A stretch of DNA of 11,623 bases from contig JBMNSQ010000048.1 of assembly GCA_050945275.1 (NCBI GenBank), positions 1-11,623 on the forward strand, read 5' to 3'. Source of the stretch: JAAYWY01 sp050945275 (GTDB taxonomy: Bacteria; Bacillota; DTU030; DUMP01). The notes beneath the pieces are model-generated. The model saw nothing but the letters and a program-made list of their open reading frames with translations, had not been told where the DNA came from and did no database searches. A program made the translations under genes and the position numbers. Of this stretch, positions 1 to 7,543 are shown one piece after another (positions within the stretch are counted from its first letter, which is position 1; each line of letters starts with the position of its first letter).

Positions 1-1
1 A

Positions 2-610
2 ATGGATCAGGCGAGTGTGACTGTGTACACACCGCTTTCAGGTATGTTTTTGGATCAATTAGACGGCTGGGAGGATGTGTTTGATCCTTTGGAGTACAAG
101 GCAGCTTTGGCAGATATTACCCCAAGCGGATCAGTGGTTACAGAGGCTGTGGAAGCTGGCTCTTATGTTGTTCAAGGTCAGATTTTGGGAAAGATAACCC
201 AAGAAGAGCCCACATTTATCCGCGTTCACTTAAACGAGAAATTGGAAGCAGCAACCCTAAACGACCCGGTACAAGTATTGTTTCCCGAGGAACAGGTGGA
301 GGTTAAAGCCCGAGTAGTAGCTATTCACCACCATGGTAATGAGACTATTGCTATTTTGCAATTGCAAAACGGACCACCGGCGCTGGCCTCTGTTCGAGAA
401 ACCAAAGTGCAATTGATTAAGAGTCGGGTACAAGGAGCTCTTATACCGGAGAAAGCCCTGATTCGACAAAACAGCCAAGTTGGTGTATTTTGTTGGCAGC
501 AGAGTAAGTGGGAATTTACACCCGTAGAAGTAAAAGCAGTGGACCAAGGGGAGGCTATAGTCTCAGGAATTAGGCCTGGGGATGAAATTTCATTGGGACT
601 TGGGTTCTAG
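2..610 (+). CDS. HlyD-like periplasmic/extracytoplasmic adaptor protein, 5'-partial
   Basis: The frame is open from the window edge, so the ATG at 2 is probably internal and the N-terminus (usually a membrane anchor) lies outside. About 202 residues are visible. They begin with a lipoyl/biotin-like half motif (TPLSGMF, then a linker, then GSYVVQGQILGKI around residues 52-65). A beta-rich region follows (VHLNEKLEAATLNDPVQVLF, about 75-94), then a C-terminal barrel-like part with LIPEKALIRQNSQVGVF (about 147-164). This is the layout of the HlyD/membrane-fusion family, and proteins of this kind often sit upstream of yggS-sepF in Clostridia. Their role there is not established; I infer an envelope-associated function rather than a proven efflux adaptor. 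No partner transporter is visible. The family call is fairly good, the function open. Confidence 0.65.
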   Translation: MDQASVTVYTPLSGMFLDQLDGWEDVFDPLEYKAALADITPSGSVVTEAVEAGSYVVQGQILGKITQEEPTFIRVHLNEKLEAATLNDPVQVLFPEEQVEVKARVVAIHHHGNETIAILQLQNGPPALASVRETKVQLIKSRVQGALIPEKALIRQNSQVGVFCWQQSKWEFTPVEVKAVDQGEAIVSGIRPGDEISLGLGF

Positions 611-654
611 TAAGGTGGTATTTTTCGTCTAGAATATAGAGTTTTTTCGTTTTT

Positions 655-683
655 ACGGCAGGGAATATTTGGATAGTGTCGAA
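655..683 (+). promoter_or_regulatory. Possible Spo0A-box region upstream of yggS-sepF
   Basis: The 114-bp gap between the HlyD-like gene and yggS contains TGTCGAA at 677-683, an exact match to the core 0A box bound by the sporulation regulator Spo0A. It is preceded by CGGCAGGGAATATTT at 656-670. No convincing sigma-A -35/-10 pair could be placed around it. A single heptamer can occur by chance, so regulation by Spo0A is inference only. Confidence 0.35.
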
Positions 684-724
684 TATCATGGGAAAAGGTA
701 TGTTTTAGTAGGAGGCAATCCTTA

Positions 725-1426
725 ATGACTTTGATCCAAAAGAATCTGTCTTGTATTCAAGAAAAAATTGCAGCGGCGGCAGCAAATAGCGGACGCCAGC
801 TAGAAGATATTCATCTTGTGGCTGTGACCAAAACGATACCGGCAGAGAGAATAAGACAAGCTATCGCTTCCGGTATTAAGCATATTGGTGAGAATCGAGT
901 ACAAGAAGCAACGAGCAAAGCGAAATTAATATCAGAAGGGGTAACATGGCATCTAGTAGGCCATCTGCAGCGTAATAAGGTCAAACAAGCGATCCAGATT
1001 TTCGATCTTATTCATTCCTTGGACAGCTTACGACTAGCGGAAATGATTGAGAAGCGAGCTCAGGAGCTTGATCGTACAGTGAATTGTTTGGTTCAGGTGA
1101 ACGTAGCCGGTGAAGATACCAAATATGGATTGGCACCGGAGCAAGTAATTCCACTGTTAAAACAAATATCTTCATTGTCGCACCTTAATATCTGTGGCTT
1201 AATGACGGTAGCCCCCTACGTGGATAACCCAGAGGAAGTGCGTCCAGTTTTTCGCCACTTGCGGGAGATGGCTGAGGAAACAGAAAGACTGAAACTACCT
1301 CGGGTAAGCATGAATGAGTTATCTATGGGCATGAGCGGCGATTTTGAGGTGGCTATTGAAGAAGGTGCTACCATGATACGGGTTGGTTCAGCTATTTTTG
1401 GTGACCGCGACTATTCAAATGCTTAA
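725..1426 (+). CDS. yggS: YggS/YlmE/PROSC-family PLP homeostasis protein
   Basis: Monomeric fold-type III pyridoxal-5'-phosphate-binding protein of 233 residues, the normal family length. It is thought to buffer free PLP and influence amino-acid and keto-acid balance; no catalytic activity is established. Seen in the sequence: the PLP lysine in VAVTKTIP (K36), the IGENRVQEA motif, LVGHLQRNK, HSLDS, VQVNVAGEDTKYGL, GLMTVAPY and the phosphate-binding end LSMGMSGDFEVAIEEGATMIRVGSAIFG. The start is fixed by GGAGG at 711-715, nine bases before ATG. It stands first in the block with sepF, 25 bp downstream, as ylmE does in B. subtilis. Confident call; equivalent names are ylmE and PROSC/PLPBP. Confidence 0.95.
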   Translation: MTLIQKNLSCIQEKIAAAAANSGRQLEDIHLVAVTKTIPAERIRQAIASGIKHIGENRVQEATSKAKLISEGVTWHLVGHLQRNKVKQAIQIFDLIHSLDSLRLAEMIEKRAQELDRTVNCLVQVNVAGEDTKYGLAPEQVIPLLKQISSLSHLNICGLMTVAPYVDNPEEVRPVFRHLREMAEETERLKLPRVSMNELSMGMSGDFEVAIEEGATMIRVGSAIFGDRDYSNA

Positions 1427-1451
1427 GTAGTACGCAGGGAGGGAATTTAGC

Positions 1452-1901
1452 GTGGCAAGCTCTTTGGTAGGCAAGATTTTAAACTTAATGGGATTTGAGG
1501 AAACAGTTATCGAAGAGGAAGTGGAAGAGAACGAGGAGCAGCTTGATTTAGCATCGTTGCCAACTAGGGGTGGACGCGGCCGGGCCAAGGTTGTTGGATT
1601 GCCGACAGCGCCGGGAGCGGGAGGTAAGGTGGTAGTTACACAGCCGGTAAGTTTTGATGAGGCTAAAGATGTGGCTGACCATCTAAAGAATCGCCGCACG
1701 GTTATTGTTAATTTGGAGGGGGCTGAATCTGCGGTTGCCCAGCGTATTGTAGATTTTGTTAGCGGAGCTACCTTTGCTCTAAACGGTACCATCGAACGAG
1801 TAGGTAATGAAATCTTTCTTTTTGCCCCAAGCAACGTGGGGGTAATGGCTGCCCGCAGCTTAGGGTCGGAGGATCAGGAATTATTTTCGTGGCTAGGGTA
1901 A
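1452..1901 (+). CDS. sepF: Cell division protein SepF
   Basis: SepF polymerises into arcs that tether FtsZ filaments to the membrane and help septum formation. The 149-residue protein has the full layout: an N-terminal amphipathic membrane-binding helix (about residues 1-16, ASSLVGKILNLMGF), an acidic linker (18-33, many Glu), a Gly/Arg-rich stretch (38-45), and the SepF core from about 58 to 135. The core shows VSFDEAKDVADHL, RTVIVNLEG and the diagnostic DFVSGATFALNGTIERVG followed by NEIFLFAPSNV. Translation starts at GTG 1452, eight bases after AGGGAGGG (1436-1443). It lies between yggS and proC on the same strand and is probably co-transcribed with them. Equivalent to ylmF of B. subtilis. 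Confidence 0.95.
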   Translation: MASSLVGKILNLMGFEETVIEEEVEENEEQLDLASLPTRGGRGRAKVVGLPTAPGAGGKVVVTQPVSFDEAKDVADHLKNRRTVIVNLEGAESAVAQRIVDFVSGATFALNGTIERVGNEIFLFAPSNVGVMAARSLGSEDQELFSWLG

Positions 1902-1924
1902 CGTATTGTTAGGGAGGAATGTTG

Positions 1925-2725
1925 ATGCTAGGTTTTATCGGCGGCGGGGCTATGGCCGAAGCATTGCTTAAAGGGATTATTGCCAACGGTTTGGCGTCGT
2001 CCGATAAGGTATTGGTTTCAGATATTGATCATGACCGAGTCTCTTATCTTAAGCAGACACTTGGTGTGCAAGTGGCTACTGACAATGCCGCTGTGCTTAA
2101 AAATAGCGAATTGGTTTTTTTAGCGGTTAAACCCCAAGTGGCTCCGGCAGTATTGGCTGACCTTGAGGGCCAATGGAGTAAGAATCACTTAGTGGTTTCG
2201 ATAATGGCCGGAGTCACGCTATCGGTTTTGGAACAATTTACTGGACCAGCCAGGCTGATCAGAGTTATGCCTAATACTCCCTGCTTAGTTCAGGCAGGAG
2301 CGGTCGGTATAGCTAGTGGACCAAGCGCTAAATTATCCGATGTAGTTAGGGTTCAAGAGTTATTGTCGGCTGTAGGCAAGACAGTTGTATTAAATGAAAG
2401 TCTGCTTGATGCGGTAACAGGACTTAGCGGCTCAGCACCGGCATATGTGTATATGTTCATTGAAGCTTTGGCTGACGGTGGGGTTATGGCAGGATTACCC
2501 CGGTCAGTGGCTTTGACACTTTCGGCGCAAACCGTTTTGGGGGCAGCTAAGATGGTACTAGAAACGGGCGAACACCCCGGAAGTCTTAAAGATAGAGTAG
2601 CCTCCCCTGCTGGTACCACTATTGCTGGAATTTCTGCGCTAGAACAAGGTGGTTTCCGTGGCTTAGTGTTGCAAGCTGTACAAGCTGGTGCCGAGCGCTC
2701 GGCCGAGCTGGGTACGAACAAGTAG
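1925..2725 (+). CDS. proC: Pyrroline-5-carboxylate reductase
   Basis: Catalyses the last step of proline biosynthesis: NAD(P)H-dependent reduction of 1-pyrroline-5-carboxylate to L-proline, in the cytoplasm. The N-terminal Rossmann domain shows GFIGGGAMAEALLKG (residues 3-17), LAVKPQ (about 67-72) and the MPNTP motif (115-119). The C-terminal dimerisation/active-site domain has LSGSAPAYVY (167-176), EALADGGVMAGLPR and DRVASPAGTTIAG (about 223-235). Two in-frame ATGs exist, at 1919 and 1925. AGGGAGG at 1911-1917 abuts the first and lies seven bases before the second, so 1925 (266 aa) is preferred. B. subtilis lacks proC at this locus. It seems to be a passenger of the division block, with 23 bp to sepF and 31 bp to divIVA. 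Confidence 0.95.
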   Translation: MLGFIGGGAMAEALLKGIIANGLASSDKVLVSDIDHDRVSYLKQTLGVQVATDNAAVLKNSELVFLAVKPQVAPAVLADLEGQWSKNHLVVSIMAGVTLSVLEQFTGPARLIRVMPNTPCLVQAGAVGIASGPSAKLSDVVRVQELLSAVGKTVVLNESLLDAVTGLSGSAPAYVYMFIEALADGGVMAGLPRSVALTLSAQTVLGAAKMVLETGEHPGSLKDRVASPAGTTIAGISALEQGGFRGLVLQAVQAGAERSAELGTNK

Positions 2726-2756
2726 AAACTATAAACATGGCATCAAGGAGGATAAT

Positions 2757-3281
2757 ATGCTAACTCCGCTCGACATTCAGAAAAAAGAATTTCGTCGTCG
2801 CCTGCGTGGCTACTCGGAAGACGAAGTGGATGACTTTTTGGATCAAGTTCTTGAGGATTATGAAATGTTGTATCGGCAAAATGCGAGCCTTAAGGATGAG
2901 ACTGCCCGGCTTAAGGAAGAGGCCGAACGTTATCGTAATCTGGAAGATACGCTACGAAACACATTAGTACTGTCACAAAAAGCAGCCGATGAGACAAGGG
3001 CCAATGCTCAAAAGGAAGCCGAGCTTATTTTGGCTGAGGCTAAGTCAAAAGCCCAGGCCTTGGAAGAAGAAGGACGGCAGCGATTAACGGAGCTTACCAT
3101 CCGCCAAAAAGAATTGCAAGGGAAAATAGAAGAATATAAGGCACAGGTAAAAGCGATGCTGCTTGGAGCAATATCATTACTAGATACCAAAAATGGAGCT
3201 GCCGAGAAGACTGAACCTTGTGCTGACGACGAAGTTGCAACGAGCCGAGACGATTTGCAAAAATATTTATCCAGAAATTAA
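2757..3281 (+). CDS. divIVA: DivIVA-family division/polarity scaffold
   Basis: DivIVA proteins recognise negatively curved membrane at septa and poles and recruit partners such as Min or chromosome-anchoring proteins. The 174-residue protein begins MLTPLDIQKKEF, then the conserved RGYSEDEVDDFLDQV (residues 17-31), then a long coiled coil (about 32-135, rich in Glu, Lys, Ala and Arg). A short acidic tail ends in DDLQKYLSRN. In the membrane-inserting pair (Phe17-Arg18 in B. subtilis) the Phe position is Leu16 here, followed by Arg17. An open frame continues upstream to 2688 over the proC end, but AAGGAGG at 2745-2751, five bases before ATG 2757, and the family N-terminus decide this start. ylmG and ylmH, which usually separate sepF from divIVA, are absent. 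Confidence 0.93.
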   Translation: MLTPLDIQKKEFRRRLRGYSEDEVDDFLDQVLEDYEMLYRQNASLKDETARLKEEAERYRNLEDTLRNTLVLSQKAADETRANAQKEAELILAEAKSKAQALEEEGRQRLTELTIRQKELQGKIEEYKAQVKAMLLGAISLLDTKNGAAEKTEPCADDEVATSRDDLQKYLSRN

Positions 3282-3331
3282 GACCACAGAAATGAATTAC
3301 ACAGCTATGGAAAGAGTGGGAGATTGCTGTC

Positions 3332-4246
3332 TTGAGCGGTTTTAGTGCTATAGTTCTAGCGGGAATTTTTTGGGCCTCGGTGGGGCTGTTTGCTCGTTTT
3401 CTCGGTGCTTATGAATTAAGTCCGTTTTACATGGTTATACTGCGTACTTCGGTAGCGGTATTTTGTTTAGGTTCTTATTTGGTTCTGTTTAGGCGTGGCC
3501 TACTCGTAATCGATCGCTGCGACTTCACAAGATTTGTAGGTGCAGGGTTTGTGGCGATTGTGTTAACCCATCCAGCACTGTTTCTGTCCTTACAGGCTAA
3601 TGCTATCGCCGTCGCTACCATTTTGTTGTATACGTCCCCGTTTTATGTAATTATCCTGTCGCGCTTTTTATACGGTGAACCGATTACTTGGCGAAAATGC
3701 ATTGCGTTGTTGTTGGCCTTAGTCGGTTTAGCTTTGGTTGTTAACGTATTTGACTTGGATAATTTGGCGGTCACGCCTATGGGTTTTGGTATTGGTTTGT
3801 TGGCAGGTTTTTTGCAAGGTGTACAGACGCTGGTTATGAAGGGTGTCTCGGTCCGCTACCACGCAGCTACGGCGCTGTTTTATACATTTGGTTTTGGCCT
3901 TATTATACTATGGTTAATTTTACTGGTAGTTGGTGTTTCCATGCCAATTGTTTTACCCGGTCCAGCATGGCTTGGTGTGGTGGGTGTTGGGCTCATTACA
4001 ACCTTAATCCCGTTTCTTCTTTTTACCTGGGGGCTTAAGCGGACGGAAGCGGGAAAAGCCAGTATTGCTTCTATGCTTGAACCTATTGCAGCTTCTTTGT
4101 TTGGTTACTTGGTGCTAAAAGAGCAGGTTGCGCTTATTCAGATTGTGGGCATGGCCCTTATGCTGACGGGTATCGCTATTGTCGCCTTGCCTGAGAAAGG
4201 CTCACATGCCGCTGCTGACACGCCAACACCGACCTCTCTCGATTAA
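3332..4246 (+). CDS. EamA/DMT-superfamily permease
   Basis: Integral membrane protein of 304 residues with two EamA repeats of about five helices each, ten predicted transmembrane segments in all. The first repeat ends near residue 138 (IALLLALVGLALVV) and the second near 285 (IVGMALMLTGIAIVAL). Typical features include the early GIFWASVGLFARFL, the helix-4 region ATILLYTSPFYVIILSRFLYGEPIT split by charged residues, and EAGKASIASMLEPIAASLFGYLVLKEQ in the second repeat. Such proteins export or import small metabolites; the substrate cannot be read from the sequence. A polar Thr/Pro-rich tail follows the last helix. The start is TTG 3332, nine bases after GTGGGAG (3316-3322). It is not part of the usual division/ileS order and looks like a later insertion. 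Confidence 0.88.
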   Translation: MSGFSAIVLAGIFWASVGLFARFLGAYELSPFYMVILRTSVAVFCLGSYLVLFRRGLLVIDRCDFTRFVGAGFVAIVLTHPALFLSLQANAIAVATILLYTSPFYVIILSRFLYGEPITWRKCIALLLALVGLALVVNVFDLDNLAVTPMGFGIGLLAGFLQGVQTLVMKGVSVRYHAATALFYTFGFGLIILWLILLVVGVSMPIVLPGPAWLGVVGVGLITTLIPFLLFTWGLKRTEAGKASIASMLEPIAASLFGYLVLKEQVALIQIVGMALMLTGIAIVALPEKGSHAAADTPTPTSLD

Positions 4247-4287
4247 GCGGTGCAGACCTTCATTCGATTTCAGGATTGTTTGCGTCC

Positions 4288-4346
4288 CCGTTCCGCCTCG
4301 CGCAGAGGCCGAGCTCCGTTCCGCCCGAGGGAATTCACCTCTGCGC
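4288..4346 (+). repeat. GC-rich inverted repeat with internal direct repeats
   Basis: A perfect 9-bp inverted repeat, GCGCAGAGG at 4300-4308 and CCTCTGCGC at 4338-4346, encloses a 29-base loop. A 10-bp direct repeat, CCGTTCCGCC, occurs at 4288-4297 and 4316-4325. A competing small hairpin GCCTC/GAGGC (4295-4309) overlaps the left arm. The patch is visibly richer in GC than its surroundings and contains no gene. It ends five bases before the -35 of the ileS promoter. It has no T-run, so it is at best an imperfect terminator for the EamA gene, and could be a decayed palindromic element. Confidence 0.55.
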
Positions 4347-4351
4347 TCTGT

Positions 4352-4380
4352 TTGACTTTTGGCGCAGGAATGGGTATAAT
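4352..4380 (+). promoter_or_regulatory. Sigma-A promoter of the ileS T-box transcript
   Basis: TTGACT at 4352-4357 (5 of 6 consensus bases), a 17-base spacer and a perfect TATAAT at 4375-4380. Transcription should begin near 4387, just upstream of the T-box stem I sequence. This makes ileS an independent unit rather than part of the divIVA/EamA transcript. Confidence 0.88.
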
Positions 4381-4386
4381 GATCCT

Positions 4387-4622
4387 AATTATGAAAAAGT
4401 GATGAACGGGCGAGTAAGTTTGGTCTGACGGTCAGCGAGCCGGGTTGGGTGTGAGCCGGTGCGGCAGCCAAAACCGAAAATCACCCTGGAACTGGGCTCT
4501 GAAACCACTGTGTGAAGTAGGTACGCCCCGGTAGCTGCCGTTATAGCTGTAGTTAGTGCATTTTAGCAGCATTTAGTTGGGTGGTACTACGGGCATATAC
4601 CCGTCCTGACGGACGGGTTTTT
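4387..4622 (+). ncRNA. T-box leader, isoleucine specificity
   Basis: A cis-acting RNA that reads the charging state of tRNA-Ile. Stem I carries the AGTA motif (4413-4416) and an apical GGTTGGGTGTGAGCC region. The specifier context GAAAATCACCCTGGA holds the ATC isoleucine codon at 4480-4482. GAGCC (4437-4441) can pair with GGCTC (4495-4499). The conserved AGTAGG (4516-4521) and CCGTTA (4538-4543) follow. The antiterminator bulge GGGTGGTAC holds TGGT at 4582-4585. The last base of TGGN pairs with the tRNA discriminator, so T fits the A73 of tRNA-Ile. The bulge continues ACTACGGG where ACCGCGG is most common, and ACGGG (4589-4593) pairs with CCCGT (4600-4604). Uncharged tRNA-Ile should stabilise the antiterminator and raise ileS expression. 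Confidence 0.93.
4599..4622 (+). terminator. T-box-controlled intrinsic terminator before ileS
   Basis: CCCGTCC (4600-4606), loop TGAC, GGACGGG (4611-4617), then TTTTT (4618-4622). The left arm CCCGT is also the right arm of the antiterminator, so the two structures exclude each other, which is the expected T-box switch. Confidence 0.92.
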
Positions 4623-4645
4623 ACTTTTAAAATGGAGGTGCTGGT

Positions 4646-7435
4646 ATGGACTATTCCAAGACATTGAATTTACCGAAAACCAAGTTTCCTATGCGGGCCA
4701 ACTTACCCCAGCGCGAGCCGAAGATATTGGCCCGCTGGAATGAAATGAAAATCAACGAATTGGCTAGGGAGCGTGCAGCTGGTCGGCCTAAATTTATTCT
4801 TCACGATGGGCCACCTTATGCCAACAACAATATTCACTTGGGTACCGCTCTAAATAAGGTGCTCAAAGATATTGTAAACAAATATAAGTATATGCGTGGT
4901 TTCGACACGCCTTACGTACCTGGCTGGGATACCCATGGTATGCCGATTGAACATGCGGCTATCAAGCAGTTAGGCTTAAATCGCGCTGAGATCACGCCGG
5001 TGGAATTACGGCAGCGCTGTGAGGAATATGCACTGCATTTTATCGATGTGCAACGGGAGGAGTTTAAACGCCTCGGCGTGCGCGGTGATTGGGAGGATCC
5101 CTATTTGACACTAAAACCGGAATATGAAGCTAAGCAGATTGAAGTTTTTGGGGCTATGGCTCAAAAGGGTTATATCTACAAAGGCCTTAAGCCGGTTTAC
5201 TGGTGTCGTACATGTGAAACGGCTTTGGCCGAAGCCGAAGTAGAATATAATGAATCAGGCTCAGATTCGCTCTTCGCCAAATTCCGCTTAAAAGACGATC
5301 CCAAGAGGGTTTTAACTAGTTTGGCTCCGGCTGACAAGATATACTTTATTATTTGGACCACCACCACCTGGACATTGCCAGCTAACTTAGCCATCTGCCT
5401 TAATCCACATTTTGATTATGTCCTTTTGGAGACAGAGGGCGAGTATTTTGTATTGGCTAAGGACTTAGTTGAGGATGTCATGTCTACTGTAGGACGCAGC
5501 TACGGGAAAGTTGTGGCTACATTTAAGGGAGAAGAATTGGAAGGGATTGATTGCTGGCATCCCTTCATAGATCGCTCATCGGTGGTTATTTTAGGCGACC
5601 ACGTTACCTTAGATGCTGGTACTGGCTGTGTTCATACTGCTCCTGGTCACGGGTTGGAGGACTTTGAAATTGGACGTAAGTACAACCTTCCCATACTAAA
5701 CCCAGTCAATGGCAAAGGAATGTTCACCGAGGAAGCCGGCAAATTCGCTGGACTTTCCGTAACCGAATCGACTGAGCCTATTGTAGCTGAACTCAAAGAG
5801 CAAGGAGCTCTCCTTCATTTTGATACCATATCCCACCAGTATCCTCATTGCTGGCGCTGCAAGGACCCAATTCTATTTTTGGCCACTGAGCAGTGGTTTG
5901 CGTCAGTTGAAGCCTTTCGTGACCAAGCCCTTAAGTCCATCCAAGACGTTAAGTGGTACCCGGCGTGGGGTGAAAGCCGTATTACTGCTATGGTCAAAGA
6001 CCGTTCAGACTGGTGCATCTCCCGGCAGCGAGTATGGGGTGTGCCAATTCCTATTTTCTACTGTGAGCAGTGCAATCAAGAGCTTATAACGCCAGAATCT
6101 ATCGAAGCCGTACGCGACTTATTTAAGCGTGAAGGATCCAATGCTTGGTTTAAGTACGGAGCCTCCGAAATCTTACCAACAGGTACTAAGTGTGTTAAGT
6201 GCGGCAGTGCTAACTTCCGTAAAGAGACGGATACCATGGACGTTTGGTTTGATTCAGGATCGAGCCATCATGCTGTGCTGACCACCAGGCCGGAGCTTAA
6301 CTGGCCCTGTGACCTCTATCTGGAAGGCAGCGACCAACATCGCGGCTGGTTCCAGTCATCGCTATTAACATCGGTGGCCATGAGTGGCCAGGCTCCGTAT
6401 AAATCAGTTCTTACCCATGGTTATGTGGTTGATGGCGAAGGACGGAAAATGTCTAAGTCTATTGGCAACGTAATTTACCCTCAAGAGATTATTAAAGAGT
6501 TTGGGGCCGATGTACTAAGGCTATGGGTGGCATCGTCCGATTTTAAGGGTGATATTCGTGTATCAAGGGCCATATTGTTGCAGTTAGCCGAGGTCTACCG
6601 AAAGATCCGCAACACCGCCCGTTTTCTCTTAGGAAATCTAGCTGATTTCGATCCGGAGAAAGATGCTGTACCTTATGATGATCTTCACGAAATTGATCGA
6701 TGGGCACTGTTGACCTTGACACGGTTGGTGGAAAAAGTAACAGCTGCTTATGACAACTATGAGTATCACTTGCTGTATCATGCCTTGCACAATTTCTGTG
6801 CCCTCGATATGAGTGCTTTTTACCTTGATGTACTCAAAGATAGGCTGTACTGCAGCGAGGCTAACGACCCTGCCCGGCGAGCAGCTCAGACTGTGCTTTA
6901 TGAGGTATTGACTACCTTAGTACGTCTAATTGCACCAGTGCTAACGTTTACAGCCGAGGAAATTTGGGAGTATATTCCTGGAACCAAAGAGGAAAGCGTT
7001 CAGCTATCCTTATGGCCGGAAGTGAATCCCAAGTACTTTGACGACCAATTGGAACAGCGCTGGAATGAGCTGCTGGCAGTGCGTTCAGGTGTAGCTAAGG
7101 TGTTGGAAGAAGCCCGGCGAACCGGCCTGATTGGTACTTCGCTGATGGCTAAGGTGGACTTATGGTTCCCAGAAGGATTGCGCCATGCGTACGAGTTGGT
7201 TAAAGAATATGAAGAATTACTACCAGCTCTGTTTATCGTGTCCTATGTCGATTTGCATGAGCCAGGAGAAGAACCGTTAGATAAGGCAGTTAAGATAGAA
7301 GCATTGGCCGGAGTACATTGCCAAGTGAGTCTGGCGACCGGTGAAAAGTGTCAGCGCTGCTGGATGTACAACGAAGAGACGGAAGATGGTGTTTGCCCGC
7401 GCTGCCAGACAGTGCTGGCTGCGAGCTGCAAGTAA
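4646..7435 (+). CDS. ileS: Isoleucyl-tRNA synthetase
   Basis: Class I aminoacyl-tRNA synthetase that charges tRNA-Ile with isoleucine and edits mischarged valine. At 929 residues it has the full bacterial length. The HIGH-type motif is HLGT at 64-67, within GPPYANNNIHLGTALNK. The CP1 editing domain follows (about 190-400, with the TTTTWTLPANLAI threonine-rich region and GTGCVHTAPGHG). The catalytic DRSDWCISRQRVWGVP and KMSKS at 601-605 come next, then the helical anticodon-binding domain from about 640. A C-terminal zinc finger has Cys902, Cys905, Cys917 and Cys920. Internal CEQC and CVKC pairs are seen as well. The start has GGAGGTG (4634-4640) five bases upstream. It has its own promoter, T-box and terminator. 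Confidence 0.97.
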   Translation: MDYSKTLNLPKTKFPMRANLPQREPKILARWNEMKINELARERAAGRPKFILHDGPPYANNNIHLGTALNKVLKDIVNKYKYMRGFDTPYVPGWDTHGMPIEHAAIKQLGLNRAEITPVELRQRCEEYALHFIDVQREEFKRLGVRGDWEDPYLTLKPEYEAKQIEVFGAMAQKGYIYKGLKPVYWCRTCETALAEAEVEYNESGSDSLFAKFRLKDDPKRVLTSLAPADKIYFIIWTTTTWTLPANLAICLNPHFDYVLLETEGEYFVLAKDLVEDVMSTVGRSYGKVVATFKGEELEGIDCWHPFIDRSSVVILGDHVTLDAGTGCVHTAPGHGLEDFEIGRKYNLPILNPVNGKGMFTEEAGKFAGLSVTESTEPIVAELKEQGALLHFDTISHQYPHCWRCKDPILFLATEQWFASVEAFRDQALKSIQDVKWYPAWGESRITAMVKDRSDWCISRQRVWGVPIPIFYCEQCNQELITPESIEAVRDLFKREGSNAWFKYGASEILPTGTKCVKCGSANFRKETDTMDVWFDSGSSHHAVLTTRPELNWPCDLYLEGSDQHRGWFQSSLLTSVAMSGQAPYKSVLTHGYVVDGEGRKMSKSIGNVIYPQEIIKEFGADVLRLWVASSDFKGDIRVSRAILLQLAEVYRKIRNTARFLLGNLADFDPEKDAVPYDDLHEIDRWALLTLTRLVEKVTAAYDNYEYHLLYHALHNFCALDMSAFYLDVLKDRLYCSEANDPARRAAQTVLYEVLTTLVRLIAPVLTFTAEEIWEYIPGTKEESVQLSLWPEVNPKYFDDQLEQRWNELLAVRSGVAKVLEEARRTGLIGTSLMAKVDLWFPEGLRHAYELVKEYEELLPALFIVSYVDLHEPGEEPLDKAVKIEALAGVHCQVSLATGEKCQRCWMYNEETEDGVCPRCQTVLAASCK

Positions 7436-7454
7436 GCTGTACCGATCTTACTGT

Positions 7455-7487
7455 GTAGGCAGGATAAATTTCCTGCCTTACTTTTTT
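7455..7487 (+). terminator. Intrinsic terminator after ileS
   Basis: GGCAGGA (7458-7464) pairs with TCCTGCC (7471-7477), extended by A7457-T7478 and, past one bulged T, by GT/AC. The loop is six bases (TAAATT), and TTTTTT follows at 7482-7487. It lies 20 bp after the ileS stop and separates ileS from the DUF5665 group. Confidence 0.92.
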
Positions 7488-7543
7488 GCGTAATTGCATC
7501 TTTTGCCGGTGGCTGTTAAGAGCAGGGAGGATTTTAATTACCG

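Noticed and set aside
1415..1834. Open frame of 139 codons on the minus strand
   Set aside because: It lies antisense to sepF, whose plus-strand protein matches its family along the whole length; the minus frame is low-complexity and has no ribosome site.
2353..2721. Open frame of 122 codons on the minus strand
   Set aside because: Antisense to the conserved C-terminal domain of proC; Pro/Ser/Ala-rich composition typical of a shadow frame.
2688..2756. Possible 23-residue N-terminal extension of DivIVA
   Set aside because: It overlaps the proC end, has no ribosome site, and the family N-terminus begins at the ATG 2757 that follows AAGGAGG.
5820..6089. Open frame of 89 codons inside ileS in another frame
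   Set aside because: Fully inside the intact ileS catalytic region; no motif and no ribosome site.
7441..7490. Palindrome considered as a mobile-element end
   Set aside because: Short stem, small loop and a run of six T directly after it make it a standard terminator of ileS.
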